Shown here: piece by piece, positions 15,589-22,393 of the stretch
How the letters are laid out: each line of letters starts with the position of its first letter
How positions within the stretch are numbered: position 1 is the first letter of the stretch
Origin: Clostridium sp. CAG:590
GTDB lineage: Bacteria > Bacillota > Clostridia > Lachnospirales > Lachnospiraceae
Direction of reading: 5' to 3'
Assembly: GCA_000431135.1 (NCBI GenBank)
Contig: HF987882.1
Coordinates: forward strand, 1 to 22,393
DNA: 22,393 nucleotides
Notes under the pieces: generated by a model
Databases searched by the model: none
What the model was told of the DNA's origin: nothing
Seen by the model: the letters and a program-made list of their open reading frames with translations, nothing else
Translations under genes and position numbers: made by a program

Positions 15589-17248
15589 TTATTTAACACT
15601 TACCAAAACATTTATCGCTTCGATCAGCATGAGCCAGCCGCAGGACAAGCGCAGAAAGATCATGCTCATAATCCTGTCTTTTTTTGCTGTCTTTTGTATA
15701 CTGCTGCCGGTCGCATTTGGCGTTGGCATCTTAGTAAAATTAATGACCGAAACTTTACTGCCGATTGGCTGCGCCTCCCTTGGTATTCAGCTTATGTTCC
15801 ATGTGATCTGTCTGTTCACCGTGATCTTTGGCATCAATGTAATCTTTAATGAATTTTATTTTTCAAATGATATAGAATATCTGCTGCCTTGGCCGCTTCG
15901 TGCATACCAGATCGTTGCTTCCAAATTTACCGCAGCATTTTACAGTGAAAACGTCATGCAGTTTATATTGGTACTATCCTGTATCATCGGATATGGGATC
16001 GGTGCAAAGATGTCTCTTTCCGGATGGATTCTCTCTATTATCGGAATCATCACACTGCCGGTCATTCCGTTGATCTACTGTGCAATCATCAGTATGCTGC
16101 TTATGGCATTTACACGCTTCATCCGCAACAAAGACCGTATCCAGAAATTCTCGGTTGCCCTTATCTTTATTATGGTGATCGTGCTGGTTGCATCCATTGG
16201 ATTCTTACAGAACATGGATATTGATACTTATGTGGAAACTTTGGCAAGCGGAGATCAGACTTTCTTCCGTGTCATGAATATCCTTTTTCCAAATGTTCCG
16301 TTATTTGTGAAGACGTTCAGTGAAGGGAATGTACTTGCATTACTTGCTTACATCGCCATCCACGTTGTAGCGGTCGGTATTCTGTTAGGGCTTTCTGAAC
16401 TGCTCTATTTCCGCGGCGTGATCGGACTTACATCCGCCGGCGAAAAACATCACAAGAAAAGTCTTGACCAGTTACTGAAGCAGAGTAAACAAAAGAGCCC
16501 TGCCCTCTCCTACTTCCTCAAAGAAGTACGGATACTGGTACGGACTCCGGTATTTTTTACAAACTCCATTGCAATTAATTTTTTATGGCCGATCTTTCTC
16601 TATGCTATGTATAAAATCATGCATTATGATCTGACACTTGCATTTTTAAGGGAACAATATGCAACACGCAATCTTCGGATCCAGTTATTCTTCTTACTCG
16701 GCATTGTCGGCATATCCACAATTGTTGCCGCAATCAACAGTTTAAGTTCCAATGCGATCTCAAGAGAAGGCAAGCATTTTTCATTTATGAAGTATATTCC
16801 GGTTCCTTATTTTACCCAATGGAACGTCAAAGCCTTTGTCGGCATTGTCTTTCCGGCGGCAGGTGTTCTCATTTACTTCATACCGGCATGCATCTTAATA
16901 CAGGTGCCAATATCACATATTATTGTATTTGTCCTGTTAAGCCTGATGAGTATTACCTTCGTCTCCTATATGGGAATTTACATTGATTCCATTCAGCCAA
17001 AACTGATCTGGGATGATGAAATGAGTGCTCTGCGCGAGAACTATAATACTTTCTTTGCGATGGCATGCTCCATTGGCTTCACACTGATCGTATGCGTTGG
17101 CGGATTCTTCTTATTCTGTAATACGCATATCAGCATTGCATTTACTGCAATGTTATTGATCCTGATCTTAGCTGTTGCCAATCTGATCGTATTGTATCTT
17201 ACCAATCGTTCCGGCATCCGTAATATTGAGGAGCAGGAAGAGGCATAA
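15581..17248 (+). CDS. Large ABC exporter permease
   Basis: 555 residues with about twelve hydrophobic segments in two halves separated by a polar, Lys-rich loop near residues 285-320 (GEKHHKKSLDQLLKQSKQK). After the second TM is FYFSNDIEYLLPWPLRAYQI, a signature I associate with the putative ABC exporter family of Firmicutes (NDIEYLLPLP-like). The second half ends with a TM pair and an acidic tail. Translation is coupled to the ATPase by an 8-nt overlap. It probably exports a lipid, peptide or envelope compound; the co-transcribed transglycosylase hints at cell-wall remodelling. It converges on the DUF2156 gene 25 bp away with no clear terminator. Confidence 0.88.
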   Translation: MNSYLTLTKTFIASISMSQPQDKRRKIMLIILSFFAVFCILLPVAFGVGILVKLMTETLLPIGCASLGIQLMFHVICLFTVIFGINVIFNEFYFSNDIEYLLPWPLRAYQIVASKFTAAFYSENVMQFILVLSCIIGYGIGAKMSLSGWILSIIGIITLPVIPLIYCAIISMLLMAFTRFIRNKDRIQKFSVALIFIMVIVLVASIGFLQNMDIDTYVETLASGDQTFFRVMNILFPNVPLFVKTFSEGNVLALLAYIAIHVVAVGILLGLSELLYFRGVIGLTSAGEKHHKKSLDQLLKQSKQKSPALSYFLKEVRILVRTPVFFTNSIAINFLWPIFLYAMYKIMHYDLTLAFLREQYATRNLRIQLFFLLGIVGISTIVAAINSLSSNAISREGKHFSFMKYIPVPYFTQWNVKAFVGIVFPAAGVLIYFIPACILIQVPISHIIVFVLLSLMSITFVSYMGIYIDSIQPKLIWDDEMSALRENYNTFFAMACSIGFTLIVCVGGFFLFCNTHISIAFTAMLLILILAVANLIVLYLTNRSGIRNIEEQEEA

Positions 17249-17273
17249 TTTCGTACAAATGAAACAGGTGTGC

Positions 17274-18182
17274 TCATCCTTTTCTCTTTATAATACCCTT
17301 TTCTAACAGTATCTCCGGGCGATATGATAATTTTGCTTTCCGAAGTCCTTCTTCTCCCATATCTTCTTCCCGGTTCACATATTGATATTCGGCCATCTCA
17401 TGTTTTACAAACTCCCGGTTGATAATCGGATACGCTCCCTGAATATCGGCATATGCCTTTTCAAAATGAACGACAAATGTATCCTTCGTCAATGGTTCCC
17501 CTAATGTAATGGCAATGATCTTTCCTGCTGCCCGGATTGCTCCTCCAACAAATCCTAACTGTTCCCGATGTCTTATCGCATACACAACCAGTCTGGATTC
17601 ATCTATCTTATCATATTCAATCCGTTCCTCCTCCGTCATGCAATTTTGCATACACCATTCCATCGCCATTCTGGCACATTCTTCCTCATTCTCTTCTGTA
17701 ATGGATTCATATGTCCAATCCGGATATTCCTCTTCAAATCGATGAATATGATTTCTCTTTGCATGTAATTTCTTTCCTGACAAGGAACTCAACTTCTCCT
17801 GCAGATATATATAATCCGACGAATCTCTGTCGACTTCCATTTGATAGATACCCGGATACCATTGTTCGATCTGCTCAAATTCCTCCTGCATCATACAATG
17901 CATGGCAAGTGGCTGTCCGGCTTCTTTTGCCAGATCACATACCTTATCAAATAACCGTTTTCCATCCTTTGCATCCTGTATGTCACAGGAATACGAATAT
18001 ACTCCATTGGTACCGAGTGACCGGAATATCAGATTGTCTTCCCAAAATGCAATCTCTGTTTGATAATGCCTTGCCCATAGCACTGCATTGCCCGGTGACA
18101 TTTCACAACATTTCTTGGTATTCCCTGCCATCACACGTCTAATCTCATCGATATCCTCTATTGTTGGAACAAAAAATCTCAT
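17274..18182 (-). CDS. DUF2156 / GNAT-fold protein (phosphatidylglycerol lysyltransferase-like)
   Basis: 302 residues, soluble, with no TM segments. The stretch SDYIYLQEKLSSLSGKKLHA, then KRNHIHRFEEEYPDW, is the hallmark of DUF2156 proteins. These have tandem GNAT folds like the catalytic part of MprF and FemX/lipid II aminoacyltransferases. The second half (RLVVYAIRHREQLGFVGGAI, then AITLGEPL) fits the second acyltransferase-like domain. It lacks the MprF membrane part, so it is a stand-alone cytoplasmic version. Aminoacyl- or acyl-transfer to a lipid or wall precursor is possible but unproven. The upstream sequence is purine-rich (AAAGAAAGAAG), a weak RBS. The terminator of the upstream gene lies between them, so it is probably transcribed separately. 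Confidence 0.85.
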   Translation of the reverse strand: MRFFVPTIEDIDEIRRVMAGNTKKCCEMSPGNAVLWARHYQTEIAFWEDNLIFRSLGTNGVYSYSCDIQDAKDGKRLFDKVCDLAKEAGQPLAMHCMMQEEFEQIEQWYPGIYQMEVDRDSSDYIYLQEKLSSLSGKKLHAKRNHIHRFEEEYPDWTYESITEENEEECARMAMEWCMQNCMTEEERIEYDKIDESRLVVYAIRHREQLGFVGGAIRAAGKIIAITLGEPLTKDTFVVHFEKAYADIQGAYPIINREFVKHEMAEYQYVNREEDMGEEGLRKAKLSYRPEILLEKGIIKRKG

Positions 18183-18224
18183 AATATAAATTCTTCTTTC
18201 TTTTTATTACATAATCTTTGCAGA

Positions 18225-18256
18225 ATAAAAGGGAATGTCTTATCAACACTCCCCTT
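18225..18256 (-). terminator. Intrinsic terminator after the TM-anchored acidic protein
   Basis: On the minus strand AAGGGGAGTGT pairs with ACATTCCCTT (one bulged G, one G-U pair) around a 7-nt loop, followed by TTATT. It lies 27 nt after the stop at 18283. Confidence 0.5.
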
Positions 18257-18282
18257 ATCCTGCTCTGTTATTATCATCTGTT

Positions 18283-19146
18283 CTATTGCGGATCTTCCAA
18301 CAAGACATCCACATCATTATATCCATAATCCATCAAAGCTTTGCGTATCTTATGTTTTGTATCCTCATTGGCATTGATGCTGACCTTTTCGTATAATTCA
18401 AATACATAGCCAACCCATTTCTCATATATCTTATTGCGCACATCCGCATTGGCAGTCATCGCTCTTGCTCTCTGTGCTTCCTCGACAGACTTCTCAGTTT
18501 TTGGAAGAATCGGCTCCTCTGCCTCCCGCTCTGCTTCCTTCTCCGCTTCCACTGCAGCGATCACATTCTCCACACCATCCGATAATGTTCCGGTAATATC
18601 CACGATTCCCGGATCATTCTTCCTAAGATTCTTCGCTGCGCTTACTACATCATTCTTCGGCATTGCAAAGAAATTATCTGAGACACCTTCCACCTGAATG
18701 ATCGGCTCCTCTGCGGGCTCCTCTGTGGATTCCTCTTCCTGTTCGTCAGCCTGCATCTCACGTTCTAATTCCTCTAAAAACGAAAGATCGACATTACGGA
18801 AATGGTTCTTGCCATATGCAATCTCTTCCAACTCATCCGTACGAACAATACCACAGTCATACATCTCTAACAATAATTCATGCACACCCTGATCTACACC
18901 GATAAAATAATGATAATACTTTTCGAAGTCTTCTCCCTCTTTGCAGTCTTCCACTTCCCGCAAGTTATACCAGTAATCCTTAGTACAGTCAATGGTACGT
19001 TTCTTAATCTCATTGCCCTTCGCACGAAGCTCCTGAATTCTCTTAACCTTCTTCTGCCGTTTGCCGAAGAAATGGAGTTTCACTGTCCAGATGATCATAT
19101 ATATTAAAAATATAACCAATAATCCAAAAATAATGTATCTTAGCAT
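18283..19146 (-). CDS. Membrane-anchored acidic cytoplasmic protein, uncharacterised
   Basis: 287 residues. One N-terminal TM helix (about 3-24) is followed by a very basic stretch (KLHFFGKRQKKVKRIQELRA), so the rest should be cytoplasmic. Residues about 40-125 are helical (YWYNLREVEDCKEGEDFEKY). Residues 130-230 are low-complexity and Glu-rich (EQEEESTEEPAEEP, EAEREAEEP), probably flexible. The last 60 residues form a compact helical domain (NKIYEKWVGYVFELYEKVSI ... DYGYNDVDVLLEDPQ). The single N-terminal TM plus acidic linker is reminiscent of scaffold or division-associated proteins, but I recognise no family. GAAGGAAG precedes the ATG, and a near-consensus promoter lies about 67 nt upstream. 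Confidence 0.78.
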   Translation of the reverse strand: MLRYIIFGLLVIFLIYMIIWTVKLHFFGKRQKKVKRIQELRAKGNEIKKRTIDCTKDYWYNLREVEDCKEGEDFEKYYHYFIGVDQGVHELLLEMYDCGIVRTDELEEIAYGKNHFRNVDLSFLEELEREMQADEQEEESTEEPAEEPIIQVEGVSDNFFAMPKNDVVSAAKNLRKNDPGIVDITGTLSDGVENVIAAVEAEKEAEREAEEPILPKTEKSVEEAQRARAMTANADVRNKIYEKWVGYVFELYEKVSINANEDTKHKIRKALMDYGYNDVDVLLEDPQ

Positions 19147-19212
19147 ATGTTTTTCTTCCTTCTCTTAATCTCATGCAAACAATATTATATCTCCATTGTC
19201 ACGCACATTAGC

Positions 19213-19241
19213 ATTATACATAACTTTGTTCTGTTTTTCAA
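19213..19241 (-). promoter_or_regulatory. Promoter of the TM-anchored acidic protein
   Basis: On the minus strand, -35 TTGAAA (19236-19241), 17-nt spacer, -10 TATAAT (19213-19218). It lies just downstream of the 19263-19289 terminator, so this gene has a start site separate from the upstream RNA. Confidence 0.75.
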
Positions 19242-19249
19242 CCATTTAA

Positions 19250-19368
19250 AGACATTAAAAGAGCTCGTTCTTGTGCCTTAAGAACGAGCCCTTCATGAAA
19301 ATCGAGACCTATAAGCCGCCCAATTAATAAAGGTCTGACCCACAAACCTTTATCTCCTCTCTTATAGT
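19250..19368 (-). ncRNA. Candidate structured small RNA, family not recognised
   Basis: A minus-strand -10 TATAAT (19375-19380) is followed by about 118 nt with three nested or serial helices. An outer stem pairs CTATAAG (19361-19367) with CTTATAG (19309-19315). Inside it, ATAAAGGT (19346-19353) pairs with ACCTTTAT (19327-19334) across an 11-nt loop. Finally there is a strong intrinsic terminator. No start codon with an RBS and frame of useful length lies between promoter and terminator. The next gene has its own promoter beyond the terminator, so this looks like a free-standing RNA rather than a leader. The -35 is poor (GGAGAA). It does not match riboswitch, 6S, SRP or tmRNA consensus that I know. 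Confidence 0.5.
19257..19293 (-). terminator. Intrinsic terminator of the candidate small RNA
   Basis: A perfect 10-bp stem, GCTCGTTCTT (19263-19272, plus view) with AAGAACGAGC (19280-19289), and a 7-nt loop. The minus strand continues TCTTTTAATG, so termination is in the minus direction. The plus direction has no U-tract. Confidence 0.8.
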
Positions 19369-19436
19369 GGCTTTATTATACCTTCCCTTTCTGCCAATTC
19401 TCCATTACTTTTCGTTGGTAATTTTACATCTTTCTG

Positions 19437-19465
19437 TTGGTTTTCGTTTGTTTTTGTTGTATAAT
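19437..19465 (+). promoter_or_regulatory. Promoter of the Spo0A-like two-component operon
   Basis: TTGGTT (19437-19442), 17-nt spacer, TATAAT (19460-19465), 23 nt before the GTG start. A T-rich spacer and a short leader suggest simple sigma-A transcription. No obvious Spo0A-box (TGNCGAA) is seen in the short region. Confidence 0.65.
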
Positions 19466-19488
19466 ATTCCTGTTAGGAGGAGAAAAAC

Positions 19489-20274
19489 GTGAATTACAGT
19501 TTGAATATTATGATTCTGGAAGATGATATTGCTGCATGCAAACATTTTCAAGACCTCATTGAGCAATATGATGATTTAGCAATTACGACCATCACTAATG
19601 ATTCCTATCAGGCTCTTGATACATTAAAAAAGAATATTCCCGAAGCAATCATCTTAGATCTGGAGCTAAATGAAGGAAAAGGAAACGGTCTTATGTTCTT
19701 GCAGCAGATGAATAAACTTTCCCTTCCGTTTAAGCCATATATATTAGTTACAACCAACAATTCAAGTTCCATCACTCTTGGCAGTGTGAGAAATCTAGGT
19801 GCTGATTTTATCATGTCCAAGCATCAGGAAGATTACTCGGAACAATCTGCTCTTGATTTTCTTAACATGATGAAAGAACCGATTCTGACACAATGCGGTG
19901 CATCCGATACTGCATCTTTCACTCCGAATACCACCACCACCAGACCTAACTACAAAAAGATCATCTGTCACAAACTGGATCAAATCGGCATCAATGCGAA
20001 AATGCTCGGATATACCTATCTGTCAGAGGCTATTCTGTTAGTTCTTGATGGACACAATAATAACTTATGTGCAACCATCGGACAAACTCATAATAAAACT
20101 GCATCCAGTATTGAGCGTGCCATGCAAAATGCCATCAAATCTGCCTGGCGCACCAACGACATTGATGACCTGTTAACATATTACACTGCCAAGATCAATC
20201 CGAATCGCGGTGTTCCGACCCTGACAGAATTCATCTATTATTACGCAAATCAGATCACGAATGAAATGGACTAA
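19489..20274 (+). CDS. Spo0A-family response regulator (receiver + Spo0A-type DNA-binding domain)
   Basis: 261 residues with a GTG start at 19489, set by AGGAGG 8 nt upstream. The N-terminal receiver domain has acidic pocket Glu11/Asp12/Asp13 (LEDD), phosphoacceptor Asp57 (AIILDLEL), a conserved Thr at about 88 (LVTTN) and Lys111 (MSKH). After a Thr/Asn linker (about 140-152), residues 155-256 match the Spo0A C-terminal effector domain: GINAKMLGYTYLSEAI, then the recognition-helix region NKTASSIERAMQNAIKSAW and an end segment PTLTEFIYYYANQI. It should bind DNA when phosphorylated. It differs from true Spo0A by being followed 15 bp later by its own sensor kinase. It is probably a paralogue controlling something other than, or in addition to, sporulation. 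Confidence 0.88.
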   Translation: MNYSLNIMILEDDIAACKHFQDLIEQYDDLAITTITNDSYQALDTLKKNIPEAIILDLELNEGKGNGLMFLQQMNKLSLPFKPYILVTTNNSSSITLGSVRNLGADFIMSKHQEDYSEQSALDFLNMMKEPILTQCGASDTASFTPNTTTTRPNYKKIICHKLDQIGINAKMLGYTYLSEAILLVLDGHNNNLCATIGQTHNKTASSIERAMQNAIKSAWRTNDIDDLLTYYTAKINPNRGVPTLTEFIYYYANQITNEMD

Positions 20275-20289
20275 TCCTTAGGAGGTATT

Positions 20290-21729
20290 ATGCAAATATA
20301 TATCAAAGATCTCGGTCTTCTGATCGGCTCTCTCTTTTTTTTCATACGATTACTACATCTGCCTTTTTCCAAAAAGGATTGCGTGAGATATGGAATACTT
20401 GTCATTTTTCTAATGTCATGGATTCCTTATCTTGATCGGAATCATCCGCATTTCATCCTCGTCACACTTCCGGCAATTGCTGCCATCTTATGTTATCTAA
20501 CCAAACTGACCTATGATGTTGTATTAAATTGCACTATGCTGTCCTTTGCCATCAGTTATCTGTTTTTCATGGTTGCGACTTTCTGCGTCAGCCTGTTACA
20601 GGTTGCTTTTCACTTCACTTTTTCTATGGTTACATTACAGTTAATGGCTTTGATCGGACAGTTATTGTTAAGTCTTATTCCTTTTTCATTCAGAAGAACC
20701 CGAAAGGGAATGCCATTCTTAAAGAACCGTATATATTCTATGCCTTGCATGATCGTAAGTCTGATCGTTATCCTGGCAAGTATGTTTCTCAATACATCAC
20801 CGAACGATGTATTTTTGAAAGCCAGTTATATTGCTTTGCCTGCAATCATCATCATAATCTATATATACTGGCGCAATAATCTGACGAAGACCTATATCGA
20901 TCATTTGAACGAGAAAAATATAGATCTGCTGAACAAAGATAATGCGCAGCTGCAACAATATATTACACAATTAGAGGCTGATAACCGGCGCCTGTCCGCC
21001 ATCATTCACAAAGACAACAAACTGATCCCTGCCATGGAATACGCAGTGGAGCAATATCTTTCCGACACTTCCACCATAGATACCAAACAAGCATCCGGAC
21101 AGGATCTGTTAAAAGATCTGCGTGATCTTGCCGCAGAACGAAAAGGGTTGTTAGCCAGCCAGGATCAGCATAGTGACCCACTTCCGGATTGTGGCAATTC
21201 ACGGGCTAATCATATATTGTCCTATTTCAGGGAAAGTGCCGCGGCAAAGGATATCCAGCTACAGGTTGTTTGTGATACATCCCTGTCACAATATATTGAT
21301 CCGGTCTGCACAGAAGACGCTATATGCACTCTGTTAGCAGATCTCATCGAAAATGCTGTCATTGCAACACATTATGCCAATGGGCACCATATTCTTGTGC
21401 ATATAGGCTGCATTGCCGACACTCCTGCCATTCAGATATTTGACAGCGGCATTGCCTTCTCTCCTGAAGTTCTGTCTATGTTCGGGAAAAAACCGATCAC
21501 CACGCATGCCGATGATTCCGGCAGTGGCATTGGTCTGATGCAGACGGCGGCGTTCTTAAGAGAACAGCATGCCAGCCTGATCATTGAAGAATTCACTTCC
21601 GGTACGTATACCAAAAAAGTTGCCGTTCTCTTTGATAACCAAAACGGATATACTCTGTATACATGCCGGAGTGAAGAAGAAATTGCGAAAATCAAGATCC
21701 GTATGGATCTGTGTATTATACAAAAATAG
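20290..21729 (+). CDS. Multi-TM sensor histidine kinase, GHKL/AgrC-like
   Basis: 479 residues, ATG at 20290 with AGGAGG 4-5 nt before it. About seven TM helices fill residues 8-194, with no large extracellular domain. A coiled coil (about 205-235, NEKNIDLLNKDNAQLQQYI) follows. A candidate phosphoacceptor is His240 in SAIIHKDNKLIPAM, placed like the His of the AgrC/HPK10 class. The C-terminal HATPase_c domain shows the N-box DLIENAVIAT (Asn355), G1 FDSGIAF (384-390) and G2 GSGIGLMQTA (411-420). The layout fits peptide- or membrane-signal kinases such as AgrC. It is the likely partner of the Spo0A-like regulator 15 bp upstream. The ligand is unknown and no AgrD-like peptide gene is adjacent in this window. 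Confidence 0.87.
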   Translation: MQIYIKDLGLLIGSLFFFIRLLHLPFSKKDCVRYGILVIFLMSWIPYLDRNHPHFILVTLPAIAAILCYLTKLTYDVVLNCTMLSFAISYLFFMVATFCVSLLQVAFHFTFSMVTLQLMALIGQLLLSLIPFSFRRTRKGMPFLKNRIYSMPCMIVSLIVILASMFLNTSPNDVFLKASYIALPAIIIIIYIYWRNNLTKTYIDHLNEKNIDLLNKDNAQLQQYITQLEADNRRLSAIIHKDNKLIPAMEYAVEQYLSDTSTIDTKQASGQDLLKDLRDLAAERKGLLASQDQHSDPLPDCGNSRANHILSYFRESAAAKDIQLQVVCDTSLSQYIDPVCTEDAICTLLADLIENAVIATHYANGHHILVHIGCIADTPAIQIFDSGIAFSPEVLSMFGKKPITTHADDSGSGIGLMQTAAFLREQHASLIIEEFTSGTYTKKVAVLFDNQNGYTLYTCRSEEEIAKIKIRMDLCIIQK

Positions 21730-21733
21730 TGTG

Positions 21734-22240
21734 TTATTTCTGACGATACGCCCAGAATTTGTTCACAAGGAAATTGATCGGAACCGTAATCACCATATTC
21801 AAAAAAGGTGCAACCGATACTGCCAGATCCGTCCCGGACATATGAATGCCAAATCCTGCCATCCATGCCGCAATCCCTCCTAGGTATTGTCCCAGATTCA
21901 CTATATGCAGCCAGAAGATCAGTAACACTTCCGTTAAGAACAAACCGGAAAATGAATATGATATATACGTCTTGATCAACACCTGCCACCATACACGCGG
22001 TGCTGCATCTTTTGATTCTTTGAATACAAATCTGCTCTGTAATAAAAATGCACTGAATACACTGATCGTAAATCCAAAGAAATTACCAATATGCACATTC
22101 GTCTTCAATACATAATAGCAAAATGAATATACACCATAGTTGATCAAGGTGTTCATTGCACCGATCATACCAAATTTGATAAACTGCCAGATTGCTTCCC
22201 ATTTTGCAGATCTTGTCTGCTGCGTAACTGCCTGTTCCAC
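21734..22240 (-). CDS. GtrA family membrane protein
   Basis: 168 residues with a GTG start at 22240; AAAGGA lies 10 nt upstream and no better ATG precedes TM1. About four TM helices follow a short polar N-terminus. The typical GtrA pattern is present: QFIKFGMIGAMNTLINYGVY in TM1, NFFGFTISVFSAFLLQSRFVF in TM2, and a final helix ending NFLVNKFWAYRQK. GtrA proteins are thought to flip or position polyprenyl-linked sugars for envelope polysaccharide or teichoic acid glycosylation. Its stop is 4 bp from the stop of the convergent kinase gene. An inserted GIHMSGTDLAVSV loop before TM4 makes it slightly longer than common members. A glycosyltransferase partner is not visible in the window. Confidence 0.9.
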   Translation of the reverse strand: MEQAVTQQTRSAKWEAIWQFIKFGMIGAMNTLINYGVYSFCYYVLKTNVHIGNFFGFTISVFSAFLLQSRFVFKESKDAAPRVWWQVLIKTYISYSFSGLFLTEVLLIFWLHIVNLGQYLGGIAAWMAGFGIHMSGTDLAVSVAPFLNMVITVPINFLVNKFWAYRQK

Positions 22241-22290
22241 TGTTCTCTATTCCTTTCTGTGAAATGTGTAAACTTCGTCAAACGGTATTC

Positions 22291-22319
22291 AGTATACATT
22301 GTTTATGGGAAAAGGTCAA
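22291..22319 (-). promoter_or_regulatory. Promoter of the GtrA gene
   Basis: On the minus strand, -35 TTGACC (22314-22319), 17-nt spacer, -10 TATACT (22291-22296), about 50 nt before the GTG start. This is a near-consensus sigma-A promoter. Confidence 0.75.
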
Positions 22320-22393
22320 TGGGGGTAAGTATCTGCATTTTGGAAAAAGTGACCGCCTGGCTGTCCCTTCTTGCCACCCGCAATGTAGACGAT

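Noticed and set aside
19300..19370. tRNA or T-box in the structured intergenic region
   Set aside because: No cloverleaf, no TTC-type arm, no CCA-compatible acceptor stem and no T-box GGGTGG...ACCGCG motif.

Overview
The window looks like a low-to-mid GC Firmicute of class Clostridia, most likely Lachnospiraceae. This rests on strong AGGAGG-type ribosome binding sites, a CspB-like subtilisin protease, a Spo0A-type DNA-binding domain, a tiny cysteine/glycine-rich protein of the kind found in gut clostridia, and ABC-2 exporters. No rRNA, tRNA, CRISPR array, transposase or phage gene was seen. The plus strand is C-rich relative to G over nearly all of the window, including within plus-strand genes, so the plus strand is probably the lagging strand. 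One segment, about 6.6-7.0 kb, breaks that rule.

Layout. Positions 1-5608 (minus) hold a tight four-gene operon: a secreted/membrane-anchored 820-residue protein, an ABC ATPase, an ABC-2 permease, and a membrane coiled-coil protein that runs off the left edge. Positions 5747-6121 (minus) encode a small two-TM protein. It is divergent from a CspB-like subtilase (6646-8394, plus). The 524 bp between them form one large imperfect palindrome that gives both genes an identical 66-bp promoter/RBS/start region. Next come two secreted NlpC/P60-type cell-wall hydrolases, 8468-9901 (plus) and 9878-11008 (minus). They converge and overlap by 24 bp, and the plus-strand terminator lies inside the opposing gene. 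The minus one is translationally coupled to an upstream three-domain S1 RNA-binding protein (11001-11909).

Positions 12068-12316 encode a tandem-duplicated Cys/Gly peptide. It is separated by a bidirectional terminator from a carboxyltransferase (12387-13874, minus). Positions 14148-17248 (plus) form an operon of a lytic transglycosylase without a signal peptide, an ABC ATPase and a large exporter-type permease. Then come a DUF2156 protein (17274-18182, minus), a membrane-anchored acidic protein (18283-19146, minus), and a candidate small structured RNA (about 19250-19368, minus). The right end has a two-component system (19489-21729, plus), in which a Spo0A-like response regulator is paired with a multi-TM GHKL-type kinase, and a GtrA-family protein (21734-22240, minus).

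Themes: the window is dominated by cell-envelope functions (three peptidoglycan hydrolase-like enzymes, two ABC exporters, GtrA, a DUF2156 enzyme) plus regulation. The most unusual items are the palindromic bidirectional promoter with a chimeric-looking subtilase, the Spo0A-like regulator with an adjacent kinase, the unassigned structured RNA, and the convergent hydrolase pair with an embedded terminator. All functional calls come from reading motifs; no database search was possible.
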